Shown here one piece after another: positions 1 through 12,400 of a DNA stretch of 64,000 nucleotides (position 1 is the first letter of the stretch; the number at the start of each line of letters is the position of its first letter). Position numbers and translations under genes: made by a program. The notes under the pieces were generated by a model. The model had not been told where the DNA came from and did no database searches. It worked only from the letters and a program-made list of their open reading frames with translations. Source of the stretch: Bugula neritina (taxonomy: Eukaryota; Bryozoa; Gymnolaemata; Cheilostomatida; Bugulidae); assembly GCA_964035545.1 (NCBI GenBank), contig OZ037770.1, positions 2,354,001 through 2,418,000 on the forward strand, in the 5' to 3' direction.

Positions 1-3000
1 TGAGGAAGAAAGCCACCCACACCTTAGGTGGGCGTGGCTTCAGATTCTACATCTGCAGCTTGTCAGCTGACACTGTTGTTTACAAGGTATGGTGTTCATT
101 TGTCTTCTCGCTTTTCATTTGCTAATATATTATCAATCAACCAATCCGCTCACTTTTTGATTAATAAGCCAGAGATAAATTTCTAAAAAATAGTTACACT
201 TCCTTAATGGTACTTCTTCAAGTAATTGAAATCTATCTATAATCTATAAATTATGATGTTGCTGTGTGAGTTTAGCCCTTTATTCTTGTAATTATAAATA
301 AAACTTTAGCTAAAAGTATGATATCTTCATTTTATAATTCTGAATATTTTAAGGGTGGGTGGGAAAGGCTTCTTCTATATAGGAAACAGTCAGTTGACTT
401 GGGCTTATTTTCTGTAATCGAGTGTTTTGTTCAATAAAAATAACCTAATGGTTCAACCTCTACCACTGAGACCGAATATGGTTTACCATGTTCCCATGGA
501 TACCACATATAGCTTATCAAGCTTCTGTGATGGTTTTACAATGTTCGTTATTTACGCCATATGTGGTCTATTGTGTTACCATGGAAACCAAAGCTGTCTT
601 ACAATCAACATGATGATTGACTAAGTCCACATTAACCTCTAATAATATTGCTAATGCAGGGTCTGTTTACTCCTGACCAACTGTTCACCTACTTCTGGGA
701 CCTCCAGCAGCCAGACTTCACCACCAAGATGGCCATGGTGCACAGTAGGTTCTCCACCAACACCTTTCCTAGCTGGGAGAGAGCCCACCCTCAGAGGTAA
801 GTAATTTTCTAGCTGGGAGAGAGCCCACCCTCAGAGGTAAGTACGTTTGCTAGCAGGGAGAGAGCCCACCCTCAGAGGTAAGTACCTTCCCTAGCTGGGC
901 GAGAGCCCACCCTCAAAGGTAAGTATTTTGTTGATGCATTTTGTTTTCTTCATTATAAATTTGAAAATTCATCTAAGTAAAATCAGCAATCGTTTGCAAG
1001 ATTTAAGGAATTTAGAGTCTTCTAAGTGCATTATCAGGCTTTTTATGGCAAAAAGTCGAAAACCGCTTCTGTTTTTAGTTGATATTGATAATGGATGTTT
1101 GGTGGCGTTGCTTTTGTAATGCTTCAGATTTTCCAAACTAATTTTAAACACTCACACACAAGTTTATAGTCACCATCCTTGCGAGAAACCCCTGATGGGA
1201 AGGTTTTTTGGTTAAATTGGGCTAAAGACTTATTCAGATGTGGTTGCGTATGAGAAATTATTACTGGATGCTTTTCCTAACATCACCAATGGCCTTTGTC
1301 GGGTTTGAACCCATGACTTCGTATTTACTAATAATGTTCTACAAAACTGTTGTAAAATGGAAAAGTATGTCTTTCCTTCAGGTATTTGTGTCACAACGGG
1401 GAAATCAACACGCTACGTGGCAACGTCAACCTGATGAAAGCCAGAGAGGGAGTAATGAAGTCTAAAGTGTACGGTGAACAGCTAGCAGACCTGTACCCTG
1501 TGGTAGAAGCTGGTATGTCTGACTCTGGTAGTCTCGACAATGTGCTGGAGTTCCTCATGCATGCCGGGGAGAGGTCCTTGCCCGAGGTGTGTTTATAACA
1601 GCATTGATGTCTAATGTGTTTGCAGCTAGATATCACTGAGCATTACAAACAATAAAACATTACGTGATATTTTAAAACAAATACGCGTTAAGCAATTAAA
1701 TGTTACTTGATAAATAGAAATTAAGAAAAAAACTAAATAATTGTAAACTACGGTTAATACTTTTGTTGAATTCTTGCATAGCGTAGTATCACATTTTGGG
1801 GTATTTACAGTGACGTGTGACTATCACTACGTTTCCATTGATTCGCAATATGCGATGCTTGTACTGATGCCTTTGTGCTTGCTGTTTCATTGGATGTAAC
1901 TGTTTCCGAACATCTAATATAATTTCCACTCGCATATATTGTGATGCTTGGAAATGCTTAGACGTGTTTATGTGATATAGACTAACTAGTTATGGCTTAA
2001 CTAGTTTTACTAGTTCAGTTTTACTCCTTCCAACACCGAGCTCTAGAGTAGAAACCTTTTCTCTGTAAAAAGGTTAGTTTGTTTGGCTGTTGATTATTAA
2101 AAGAATATTTACTCATCTCTAAGATTTTGCTTCTTGTTTCTGCAGGCAATCCTCACAATGGTGCCCGAAGCCTGGCAGAATGACAACATCATGGACGCGG
2201 ACAAGAAAGCCTTCTACAGGTACAACTCCTTTGCTATGGAGCCGTGGGATGGTCCCGCCCTACTGGCCTTCTCAGATGGCAGGTACACAGGCGCCGTGCT
2301 GGACAGGAACGGCCTTAGGCCCAGCAGATACTATCTGACCAGCCAGAACTACCTGTACATGGCTAGTGAAGTCGGGGTGTGCACTGCTAGACCTGAGGAT
2401 ATAGTGCAGAAGGTACTCTTCTACTCAGTAACTAGTGTAGTATATCAGTCGTATAGTAGTATACTGGAAGCTTTGAGTTGCGTTTAAACCTATACCGAAA
2501 AAGTTCTGAGTTTCAGTAATAACAATTGTCCAGGTACCCTTTTATAGTCAACCTGAAACTCAGTAAAATCATATTGATGCGGAAGCTTACTTTCTAAAAG
2601 TGAAATTTGACTCGTCTAATTGCTATTTGATGCCTTTTGAAACGCCTTGAATTAGTGAAGTTGGCAGCATAAAAGCAATAATTGAAAAGGCGTAGGCGAT
2701 ATAATTATTAACATATAAGTACGTCATCTAATCGCCAAAGTCATAACTAAGTAACGATATTTACAAGGAGTTATTTCTCCTCTTGAGTATTATTCTGAAT
2801 TCAGCCGATTAAGTTATCACAGTGCAAAAAATTTTACGACTGGCTTTTACAATGCAATGCAACTCGGAGAAATTTTAACTCGGCCAAATTGAATTTCTGA
2901 CTGAAAATCGGGAAGGTTTAAACACAACTTTACTGTAGCAGAGTTGGAATTATGGCACCATGAAGTAGTTATTCCTCAACTGTTTAGCAACTAAAAGCTA

Positions 3001-3479
3001 CATACATATGTTTACAAGATAGAATAGCAGGCATTTTCTGGGCTCATAACATATGTGTTGTTTTGTTTGTTCTATTGTAATTGTATCAAGAAATTTCGAC
3101 CTAAACTGCATGCCAATATTTCATTTTAATTTCATCAATAAGTTTCATGAAAGTAGAAAATTTATGGTGTGTCACCCAAAAGAATATAATGATGGGACCC
3201 ATAAATTGGCCAATAGGAAAGCTAGAGTAGACTCAAAATGTTCAGTTTCAAGAATTAGTCTTACATTTTCACTAATATGTATATATTGTGTACAAATAAT
3301 GCTCCAGTTGTAAATGTAGACTTCACACTGCCTATCTAGTTGTTTGACCATTACAGGGGCGACTAAAACCTGGCCGAATGCTTCTAGTGGATACAGAACT
3401 GAAGCTATTTAAGACAGATGTTGAAGTAAAGAAGGAGATAGTGTCCTTACGTCCCGTACAGCAGTGGGTACAGAATCAG
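1..3479 (+). CDS. GOGAT: GOGAT exons 1-5: C-terminal half of glutaminase (GATase II) domain
   Basis: Exons: 1-86 (codons start at base 3), 660-796, 1382-1586, 2146-2412, 3357-3479. Together they give residues 1-272 of the visible chain. Family motifs seen are [21 protein letters not shown] (exon 2), [12 protein letters not shown] (exon 3), and [12 protein letters not shown] followed by [12 protein letters not shown] (exon 4). These are the glutamine-binding and ammonia-channel parts of the amidotransferase. The join between exons 2 and 3 splits an Arg codon (AG|G). Exon 2's last 28 bases and its splice donor are repeated three more times just inside the intron. The intron before exon 3 carries a minus-strand SINE. 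Confidence 0.95.
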
Positions 3480-6400
3480 GTACACAGCTATCTCCTCAGA
3501 ATGCTGCATTGTAGCTTTCGTGTTTTCTTTTTAAATTGACAAATCATTAGATAGTTTTACGGGTAATCACATATCTAACTTATGAGCAATAATCTCACGT
3601 TTGGGACAGAATTTCACACATTGCATACCTATTCAGTCATGGTGGTGTTTGAGTAACCAAGTAAGCTCTGGAACAGTGATCTTCTTTTCTCCCTTCATGT
3701 ATTTTAATCCAATAGTCATTGGAGACTTTACAGTTCCTGATCTGACCCGATATATCCCTTCTCACATGTATATTGTCAGTCACAGCCGTGTACTATGTTT
3801 TCCTTTGTTAAGGAACAAGTGTTGGCAAAAATCAACTTATATATTCTAACTACCTCTAATACACTCTATTTATCCTGATTTATCTATCCTATTGTCTCAC
3901 CACCATATAACCTGCCCTGTGCTATGTGATTATTCAGTGCCTGAAAACCAACTAGTCAAATATTCTAGTTGGTTCTCTTTCCCGGGCTGCATCCTTGCTG
4001 TTGTGTGTATGATGAACAGATGTAGTCCTTTTATGAAACAGACTAATATCTATTCTATTAGAGAGCAGCCATGGTCTAGGGATTAGAGCTTTTGCCTAGT
4101 AAACATGAGGTCATGGATTTGAACCCCAGTAAAAACCATTAGTGATGTTAGGAAGAGCATCCAGACATAATTGCTCCTGTGCCTCATCTGAATAAGTGCT
4201 TAGGCCTATTTAACCGTAACCCCTTTCCATCAGGGGCTTCTCACAGGGATGGTGACTATGTACTTTTGGGAGTTTTATCTTCTATTCTATCAACTCATGT
4301 GCAGATAACTCTGGAAGACTTGTACGCTAACCACGACTCGGTGACCTCTACTGAGTTGAACCCCAACACTCTGTCTAAGACCGCTGTGGATACTAAGGCT
4401 ACGGGTATCATGGAGTGGGACAGACGACTCCCGTGTTTTGGCTGGACTGTGGAGACCATAAACCTGCTGATTGCCCCTATGATCAAGACTAAGTGAGTGT
4501 TTCCTGTTGAATCTTTAACTCACAGCTTGACTATTATCATTAGTGAGACATAATTCTTTCTACTGGGCAGTGTAAAGTTATACCCCTTTGTCTTGTGGGC
4601 AACACAGATATGTGCCATTTTGTCTACCAGATGCTAAGAAGACGGGATGTTTGTTAAACACATTTAGGCTCATCTGCAGTTTATGTTTCCTTGATTGTTT
4701 AGAAGCTGGTAAAACTGTGTAATAAATATTTATACAGCCAGTTCTATTTACCATCAGCATTTAGTAAAGTTGTGGGTAAATGAAAGAGTACTCTGTACTC
4801 AGTAGCAGCTAAACTCTAAGCTGATATGTTTCTCAATGACTTTGTATTTCATGTTAATAGGAAGGAAGCCTTAGGCTCTATGGGCAATGACGCTCCCCTA
4901 GCCTGTCTGTCTCGCTTTACGCCCCTCATCTATGACTACTTCAAGCAACTCTTCGCTCAGGTTACGAATCCTCCCATCGACCCTTTCAGAGAGAAGATTG
5001 TCATGTCCCTGGTGAGACATCTTTGTATACTTTAGACATCACTGTGTACTGTAGATATCACTGTGTGCTAACGTTTTATTGGCTATTTGGTGTAAAATAA
5101 TTTGTTAATGGTTACATGTTCTACATAAAGGCATGTCCCATTGGTCCAGCTGGTAATATGTTGGAGCCGAATGCTGATTGGACAAAAAGATTGATATTGG
5201 ACCAACCAATTCTCTCCTTGAGTGACATGGAGGTGATCAAAGCCACACAGTACAAGGGATGGAAAGCCAAGGTACGGATAGTATTGCTCTAAAGATTTGT
5301 GTTATTTTTGGTGGGTAACTTCTCTCCCCATTCCCAGTGCCACATGGCAGTTCACGGGCTAATCAGTTTTATAGCCTTAATTCCTCACCATATTCTACCT
5401 TCTGTTAGGTGATAGACATAACCTTCCCCCGATCTGCAGGTGTCTCAGGACTCGTGACTAGGCTGGATGCCGTCTGTCTGGAGGCAGCGAAGGCCGTGAG
5501 AAATGGCTTCTCTTTCATCATACTATCTGACCGGAATGTCAACTCCAACAGAGTACCCATCAGGTGATCTCATCATGCTAACTCGCTAACTCGCTGTGCT
5601 AACTCACTAACTCACTATGCTAACTTTCTAACTCACTAACTCGCTTAGCTAACTCGCTGTGCTAACTCGTTGTGCTAGCAGGCTAACTCACATACCCTCC
5701 TGTAATAAGGGCTTATGGAGCTAGATTGTAGTATTTTCTAGCTATGCTATAGACTATCTTTTCCAAAAATATAAATGTATACTAACGTTTCATAAGACCG
5801 GCATTTTGGACAAATTGAATTTTTTCTCAAATGTTGTCATGTAGTACACACATCTAGGGGTTGGACTCAGTGTGGTTGATCTCCAGTAAAGGGAAATTTA
5901 TTTGCTACATCAAAACCAACTTTACTAAAACATTTTACCTGTTGACTTTTCTAAAACCCAAGAAAAGACTGTGCTGTAGGACAAGCTTGTCTGCAAACAT
6001 AAATACCAACAAGCTTTATGCTACTTGTCACATGTCACCTGCAGGCTATGTTAGCTTTTTAGAGCACCTGTTTATGATATCACCACATCTTATGACTTAT
6101 AGTATCTGTATATCAGTCATTCTGATGTTTATAATGTTGCAGTGCGGCCCTAGCCCAAGGCAGTGTTCATCATCATCTCATTAATGAGAAGCTGCGGATG
6201 AGCACCGCCCTTGTTGTAGAGACCGGAGAAGTCAGGTATGTAGAACTTAGGCTATAGTATGGAGGGGGGTCTTTAATTGTATCAATTTGAATACTTTAGG
6301 AAGAACTTAATAGTCCCTTATTTTGGTACAGTACGGACATTTGGTGACGTAAGTTTTTAACTAGTCCTTTTATTGTAAATAATCTGCTAAAATATTAAAT

Positions 6401-9400
6401 ATAAATATACCTAGATAAAATGAATAATTCTCTATTCAATATGCATAGAGCAGCCGTAGTCTGAGGGTTAGAGCGTTTGCCTAGTAAGCACAAAGGTCAG
6501 GGGTTCAATCTCCAGTAAAGGCCATTGGTAATGTTAGGAAGAGCAGCCAGTCATAATTGCTCCTATGTAAATAAATCAGATTTACCAAACACCTTTCCAT
6601 CAGGTGTTCTCAAAGGGATAGCGACTATAAACTTGCTTGATTTTTTATATTAAATATATCTGCATTTGGAATTATGTAATTTATTGTAGAGAGGTTCACC
6701 AGCTGTGCGTGCTGTTGGGTTACGGGGCGGATGCCATATGCCCCTACCTGGTGTACGAGTCGGTGGGTCTGGTAATCAGTCTAGGATTGCTAGACACTCC
6801 CATGACAGAGGGGGAGATATTTGAAAACTACAGGTCGGCCTGTGCTCGAGGAATCAGTAAAGTGATGGCTAAGATGGGCATATCAACACTGCAGAGTTAC
6901 AAGGTGTTTGTTGGAACTTAGGCTGAAAACATAAGATAGTTAATCAATAAATCTATACACATATCCCAGAATTACTCCACAGATTGAGAGAGGAATAATT
7001 TTGTTTACAATCCTAGAAAACATCTTCTGAGATTGTAGAAATTTAATTATCATTAGTAGTTACAGAGTATATGTGATAGTTGTGAGAGATATAAACAGTA
7101 TTGGCAGTTTAGTTGATATACCGGATGGAGTGAATAGTTTAGTTCATTCAATGGCAAATTCTTATCTTTTAGTAAACAAATCTAATGGAACTTAAGGCGT
7201 ATTCTTATCTATCATTACTAGCAATTTGTGTTTTCTTATCGATTACCTAAAGGCCTTGTTGAAAGAAGGTTTGTAATTATATTTACTTAAGATTTATTCC
7301 GAAAACTGTCTATGTATTTGTGCTATGGCAGTGATATAATTTTTAAAGCCCTGATTCGCATATGTATATATTTAAATCATGGGTGCTGATTGGTCCAAAT
7401 ATTCTCTTTGACTACCTCATTTATATGTTCACAGGGAGCTCAAATTTTTGAGGCTGTCGGCTTGGGACAGGAAGTAATAGATAAATGTTTTACTGGAACA
7501 GCTTCTCGTTTGGGAGGAACCAACTTTGAGGTCCTTGGCTACGAGGTGAGTCACCATGTGAAATAGAGGCTGACGTCTGCTAGAAAGGAAGTGATTACAT
7601 CATCTCCTCTTATTACTTTGATGACGTAGTTAAACAAAAACTGAAAGTTATAAAATTCAAAATTAGAAAAATAAGCAAAATGTGAAGCATAAATTCACTG
7701 AATATCTATTTACTTTGATCAGCCATTAACCTCTCTACAATTCAAACATACGAGGCAATGTGACACCATCGTAGCTGTACACTGCGTATTGGTTAGTCTT
7801 TTAACTGAAGTTGTGATTGGTGAACATTGAGCTGTGACTTTTAATGTCGGGGTAACTCCCAGTTGTTGTGAGTCTAGTACGATTTTATTAGTATCAGATG
7901 AAATGCACGTCGCTTTCTTTGAACTTGTCCTGTATCGGTCGTGGTTATGGTGTGAGATTCGTCTGCTAAGTTTTCTAACTCAGATTGTGTGGATGTTTCA
8001 GGCGTTTGTGAGACAGAGTCTGGCCTATGAGTCAAGTGGAGGCGACTTCTACATAGCCAATAATCCTGGCTCGTTCTACTGGCGGAGTGGGGGCGAGCAG
8101 CACGTCAACGACCCCAACGCTATTGCCGACTTGCAAGACGCCAGCAAGATGAACAGCAAACATGCATACACCAAGTACAGTGACGGGACGGATAGGAATA
8201 CTCGGGCTTGCACTCTCAGGTACTGTGTCTGTCTGTATGTCCACATTATCTCAGGTCTGTCTGTGTGTCCACATTATATTCAGTCTGTCTACACACACCT
8301 AGTAAGCATCACATTGTGACTTGTATTTCAGAGGGCAACTGGAGTTTGTCTTTTCCAAGGAGCCGGTGACCTTGGAGGAAGTGGAAGATGCTGCCAGCAT
8401 TGTCAAGAGATTTGCTACAGGTCAGCATGTCAGCTGGTTGAGTCATCTCTTACTGCTGCTAATAATTGCTTACTGAAAACTAGTTACTAAATAGAATCAT
8501 AGCTCTTGAGTTCAAGTTGTCGTTTCGATTCATTTTTGTTCCTTCTTGGTGGATTGATTTTGGAATTTGATAAATTCTGGCTCGGTTTTCAGGTTCCCAT
8601 CAGTTTTCTGGTTGCTGCAGTTCTCTCTCTGATTAGCCTGTGTTCTCTTCCTGTAGGTGCCATGAGTTTTGGTAGCCTCAGTTATGAATCCCACAGCACC
8701 CTGGCTCAGGCTATGAACAAGATTGGAGCCAAGTCTAACTCCGGGGAGGGAGGGGAGAGTCCGGAGAGATACACAGACAAGGAAATCTGCTCTTCAATCA
8801 AACAGGTGAATCTCACATGGAACAGAATACGGCCTTGACCTTATAAATACTGTCTGATTTTCTTTATCCACCAACTCGTGAATATAGAATGTCATAATCT
8901 GTCTTTTTTGTTCCTTTTCTTTAGGAAGTGTTTGATTTTTGGTGAATATAAAATATCATATTCTGCTTTTCCTCACTTTTTTGTGTTTGTATTTTGAGAA
9001 AACTAATACAAGGTTGCTCCTTCTGCAGATTGCCTCTGGTCGGTTCGGCGTGACCAGCTCCTACATAGCGCACTGCGATGATCTGCAGATAAAGATGGCG
9101 CAGGGTGCCAAACCCGGAGAGGGAGGTGAACTTCCTGGCTACAAGGTCACCAAGGACATTGCTGAGAACAGACATTCTATAATTGGGGTCGGGCTGATCA
9201 GTCCCCCACCCCACCACGACATCTACTCTATTGAGGACCTCGCTCAGGTATCTCTACTGACTGTCACTCTCCTTCCAACTGGTTGTTTGTTTGTTGAAGA
9301 TTTTCAAATCAATAAAACCTGTAGTGTTGCTATCCTCTATTGGGAAGAACAAAGGAGGGATTGATTTTGATTAAACAGCTGTTTAGATATTTCATAGTTT

Positions 9401-12400
9401 GAATATATCTTCACGGGCTAGCAATGTATTTAAAAATAGATTGTCGAGGGACACTTTATTTCTTGACTATTTTTTATTAATCAAAGTAAACTGATCCTTG
9501 CGACACCACTGTGTTTATCTTCTCGGCAGTGCTACTCCGAAAATGGACCCGAAATATCATTTTACTTTGATTAATAAAGTAATTAACAAATAAGATGTTT
9601 CTTGTTTACCTATTTTTAATACTTTAAAATATAGTATTACTACTATTAGTAATAGTAGTAATAAGAGAGAGCATTGGATCAAACACTTCCCTCCTGATGT
9701 ATGTCTGTGAATATGAAATGAAGTGTTATTATAACACATACTTACAGTTAATCTATGACCTGAAATCAGCCAATCCGAAGGCTAGAATCAGCGTGAAGTT
9801 AGTATCAGAAGTTGGGGTGGGTGTCGTAGCAGCCGGAGTGGCTAAGGTATGTTCAGGATCTAAGGCAATATTAGTTGGAAGTTAAGCTATCCTGTCTTTT
9901 AACACATTATTTATCAGCATTTCATCAGTGTGATTGTAAGATAAGATAACTCCGCAGTATACAAGGACGTCTCTTTATTTTATTTATTACACACTGAATA
10001 AAATCAATTTTACCTATTTATGACAGTCTAGCTCCTAACTCTAAACTAACGAAGTGTTGGCGAGTAAATTCAAAAATATTCAAAATAACAAACTTTCATA
10101 ATTTTGTGTCCTTTAACTTGTTAGTGTGTGGTAAATAAAGTAAAGTTGCCAAAGCTCCATGAATATTTATTATATCTCTATATATTTCAATATGTGACAG
10201 GGCAAGACAACTCTTCACCAGTATATATATATAGTATGTATATATAATATCATGAGTATACTCTGACAGGGAAAGTCGGAGCACATCACGATATCCGGAC
10301 ATGACGGAGGTACGGGTGCCAGCAGCTGGACTGGTGTCAAACACGCCGGGCTTCCCTGGGAACTCGGAGTTGCAGAAACCCACCAAACTCTTGTTTTGAA
10401 CGACTTGAGGTCTAGAGTTGTTATTCAGGTGATTGTTTGACAGAATTTACTGTAGACATCTTTGCTTCTGTTTTATTCTAAGAGAATTTATCTGCACGGA
10501 TACCAAAGATATAATTTTTGCTTATAAAATTTAGATTATAAAAAACCTCTCACTGCGCTGAGTCTGTAGCAGTTTGAGTTCGTGCTTTCACTGTATAAAG
10601 TTAATTTTGTAGGCAAGTAGCATTATGTGAGAGGAATATTTAACTGCTGCAATAGAGGATTTTTACCTCAGTATATATAGATAGAATAGGGTAGGGTGAC
10701 AGGGATATATTATGTATAAGACACTGCAGGCTGGAACAGAATAGAAAATAACTAGGATAAAGTTCCGTAGAATTGAGTAAACTAGGATAAGATAAGAATG
10801 GTTAAGGTAGGCTAGGGTGGCTTACGACACGGTAACACATGTAGGGCAAGGTAGGAGAGCACAGGCTATGATAAGGTTCAGGAACACAGTATATAAGACA
10901 GACAACTCCCTATTGCAGGCTGATGGTCAACTAAGGAACGGGAAGGACGTTGTAATAGCAGCTCTACTCGGTGCAGACGAGTTTGCCTTCTCCACTGCAC
11001 CTCTAATTGCCCTCGGGTGTACCATGATGAGAAAGTGTCATCTGAATACATGCCCTGTGGGCGTGGCTACTCAGGTAGTGTGTTTAGTACATGTCCTGGG
11101 GGCGTGGCTACTCAGGTAATGTGTCTCAGTACATGCCCTGTGGGCGTGGCTACTCTGGTAGAGTGTTTAGTACATGCCCTGTGGGCGTGGCTACTCAGGT
11201 GGTGTCTTTAGTACATGCCCTGTGGGCGTGGCTACTCAGGTAGAGTGTATCAGTACATGCCCTGTGGGCGTGGCTACTCAGGTAGTGTGTTTATTATATG
11301 TGATTGTGGTTTTGTTAATTCATTATTAGTTTTTTTGTAAAAATTGTTTTTCATCGAAATCCCGTGCCTATCTTTATTTCATTCTTATCTGGTTCTTTCC
11401 CTTTTTATACTCTGAGCCATCTCTTTTAATATTCTTGTCATATTTTGTAGGATCCTGTTCTACGCAAGAAGTTTGCCGGAAAACCTGAATATGTTGTCAA
11501 CTTCTTCTTCCTATTGGCTGAGGAGATCCGGGAGATCATGGCTAAACTTGGCTTCAAAAACTTCCAGGATATGGTAAGGCCACGCCTTCTGGTAGGCGGA
11601 GTTACTGTACGTCTGCTTATCAGTAGGCGGTACTTTACTGTTCTCGCAGTCATGTAGATAGGTAGTTAATATGAATCTCAATTACAGTTGGTTTGTGGAA
11701 CTCTGATGTATTTTAGCACCTCCCACTTAATAGGGCAGGGTAATCTTCTCATACACTATAGCCTAAGTTCCAATGTATTCCTTTCTGTATAGATCGGGAG
11801 GTCTGACAAGTTGACGGCTACCGTCCCTCTACACGACAAAGCTGCTCTCCTGGAATACGAGCCTATCCTGACCTGCGCTAATAAACTCAGACCTGGAATC
11901 AACATTGTTGGTGGCTCAGTGCCACAGGATTTCAACCTGGAAGGGCGAATCGTAAGTCTACAGTTTCTGATTGGTGCGTTTTCTATGCCTGGTTTCTTGA
12001 AACTACAAAACTCTGTTTGTCAAAGTTGTTGTTATGCTGTGAGAAATAGTCATCATGCTTTAGGTTGAGATTATGATCAAAAACTTTCGATTTGTTCTAA
12101 GAAATAGGTAACATTTTTTGGTTGTGAAACTCTTGACAGAGGTAGGAATTTACAATCCAAAAATTTTCTTACTGCAAGTTCTCTACCCTGTGACAGTGTA
12201 TACTGAAATTGGAATTTCCCTGTTAGTGTTTTAAACTGATGAGATATTTATGCCAATAAATTAACTATCTCTATATATTTACCCAGTATTGTTGCAGCCT
12301 TTGGGCTGAAAGCTTAAGAAAACTGTTATAATTTTACTTTTGATCTGAGTAAATATTTCAGTCTCAGCTTTCAGTGGTGGTTTAAATATCAGTGTGAATA

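Noticed and set aside
4061-4140. Functional tRNA genes at the SINE heads
   Set aside because: A/B-box-like motifs are present but the cloverleaf is degenerate, and each is followed by the same repeat body.
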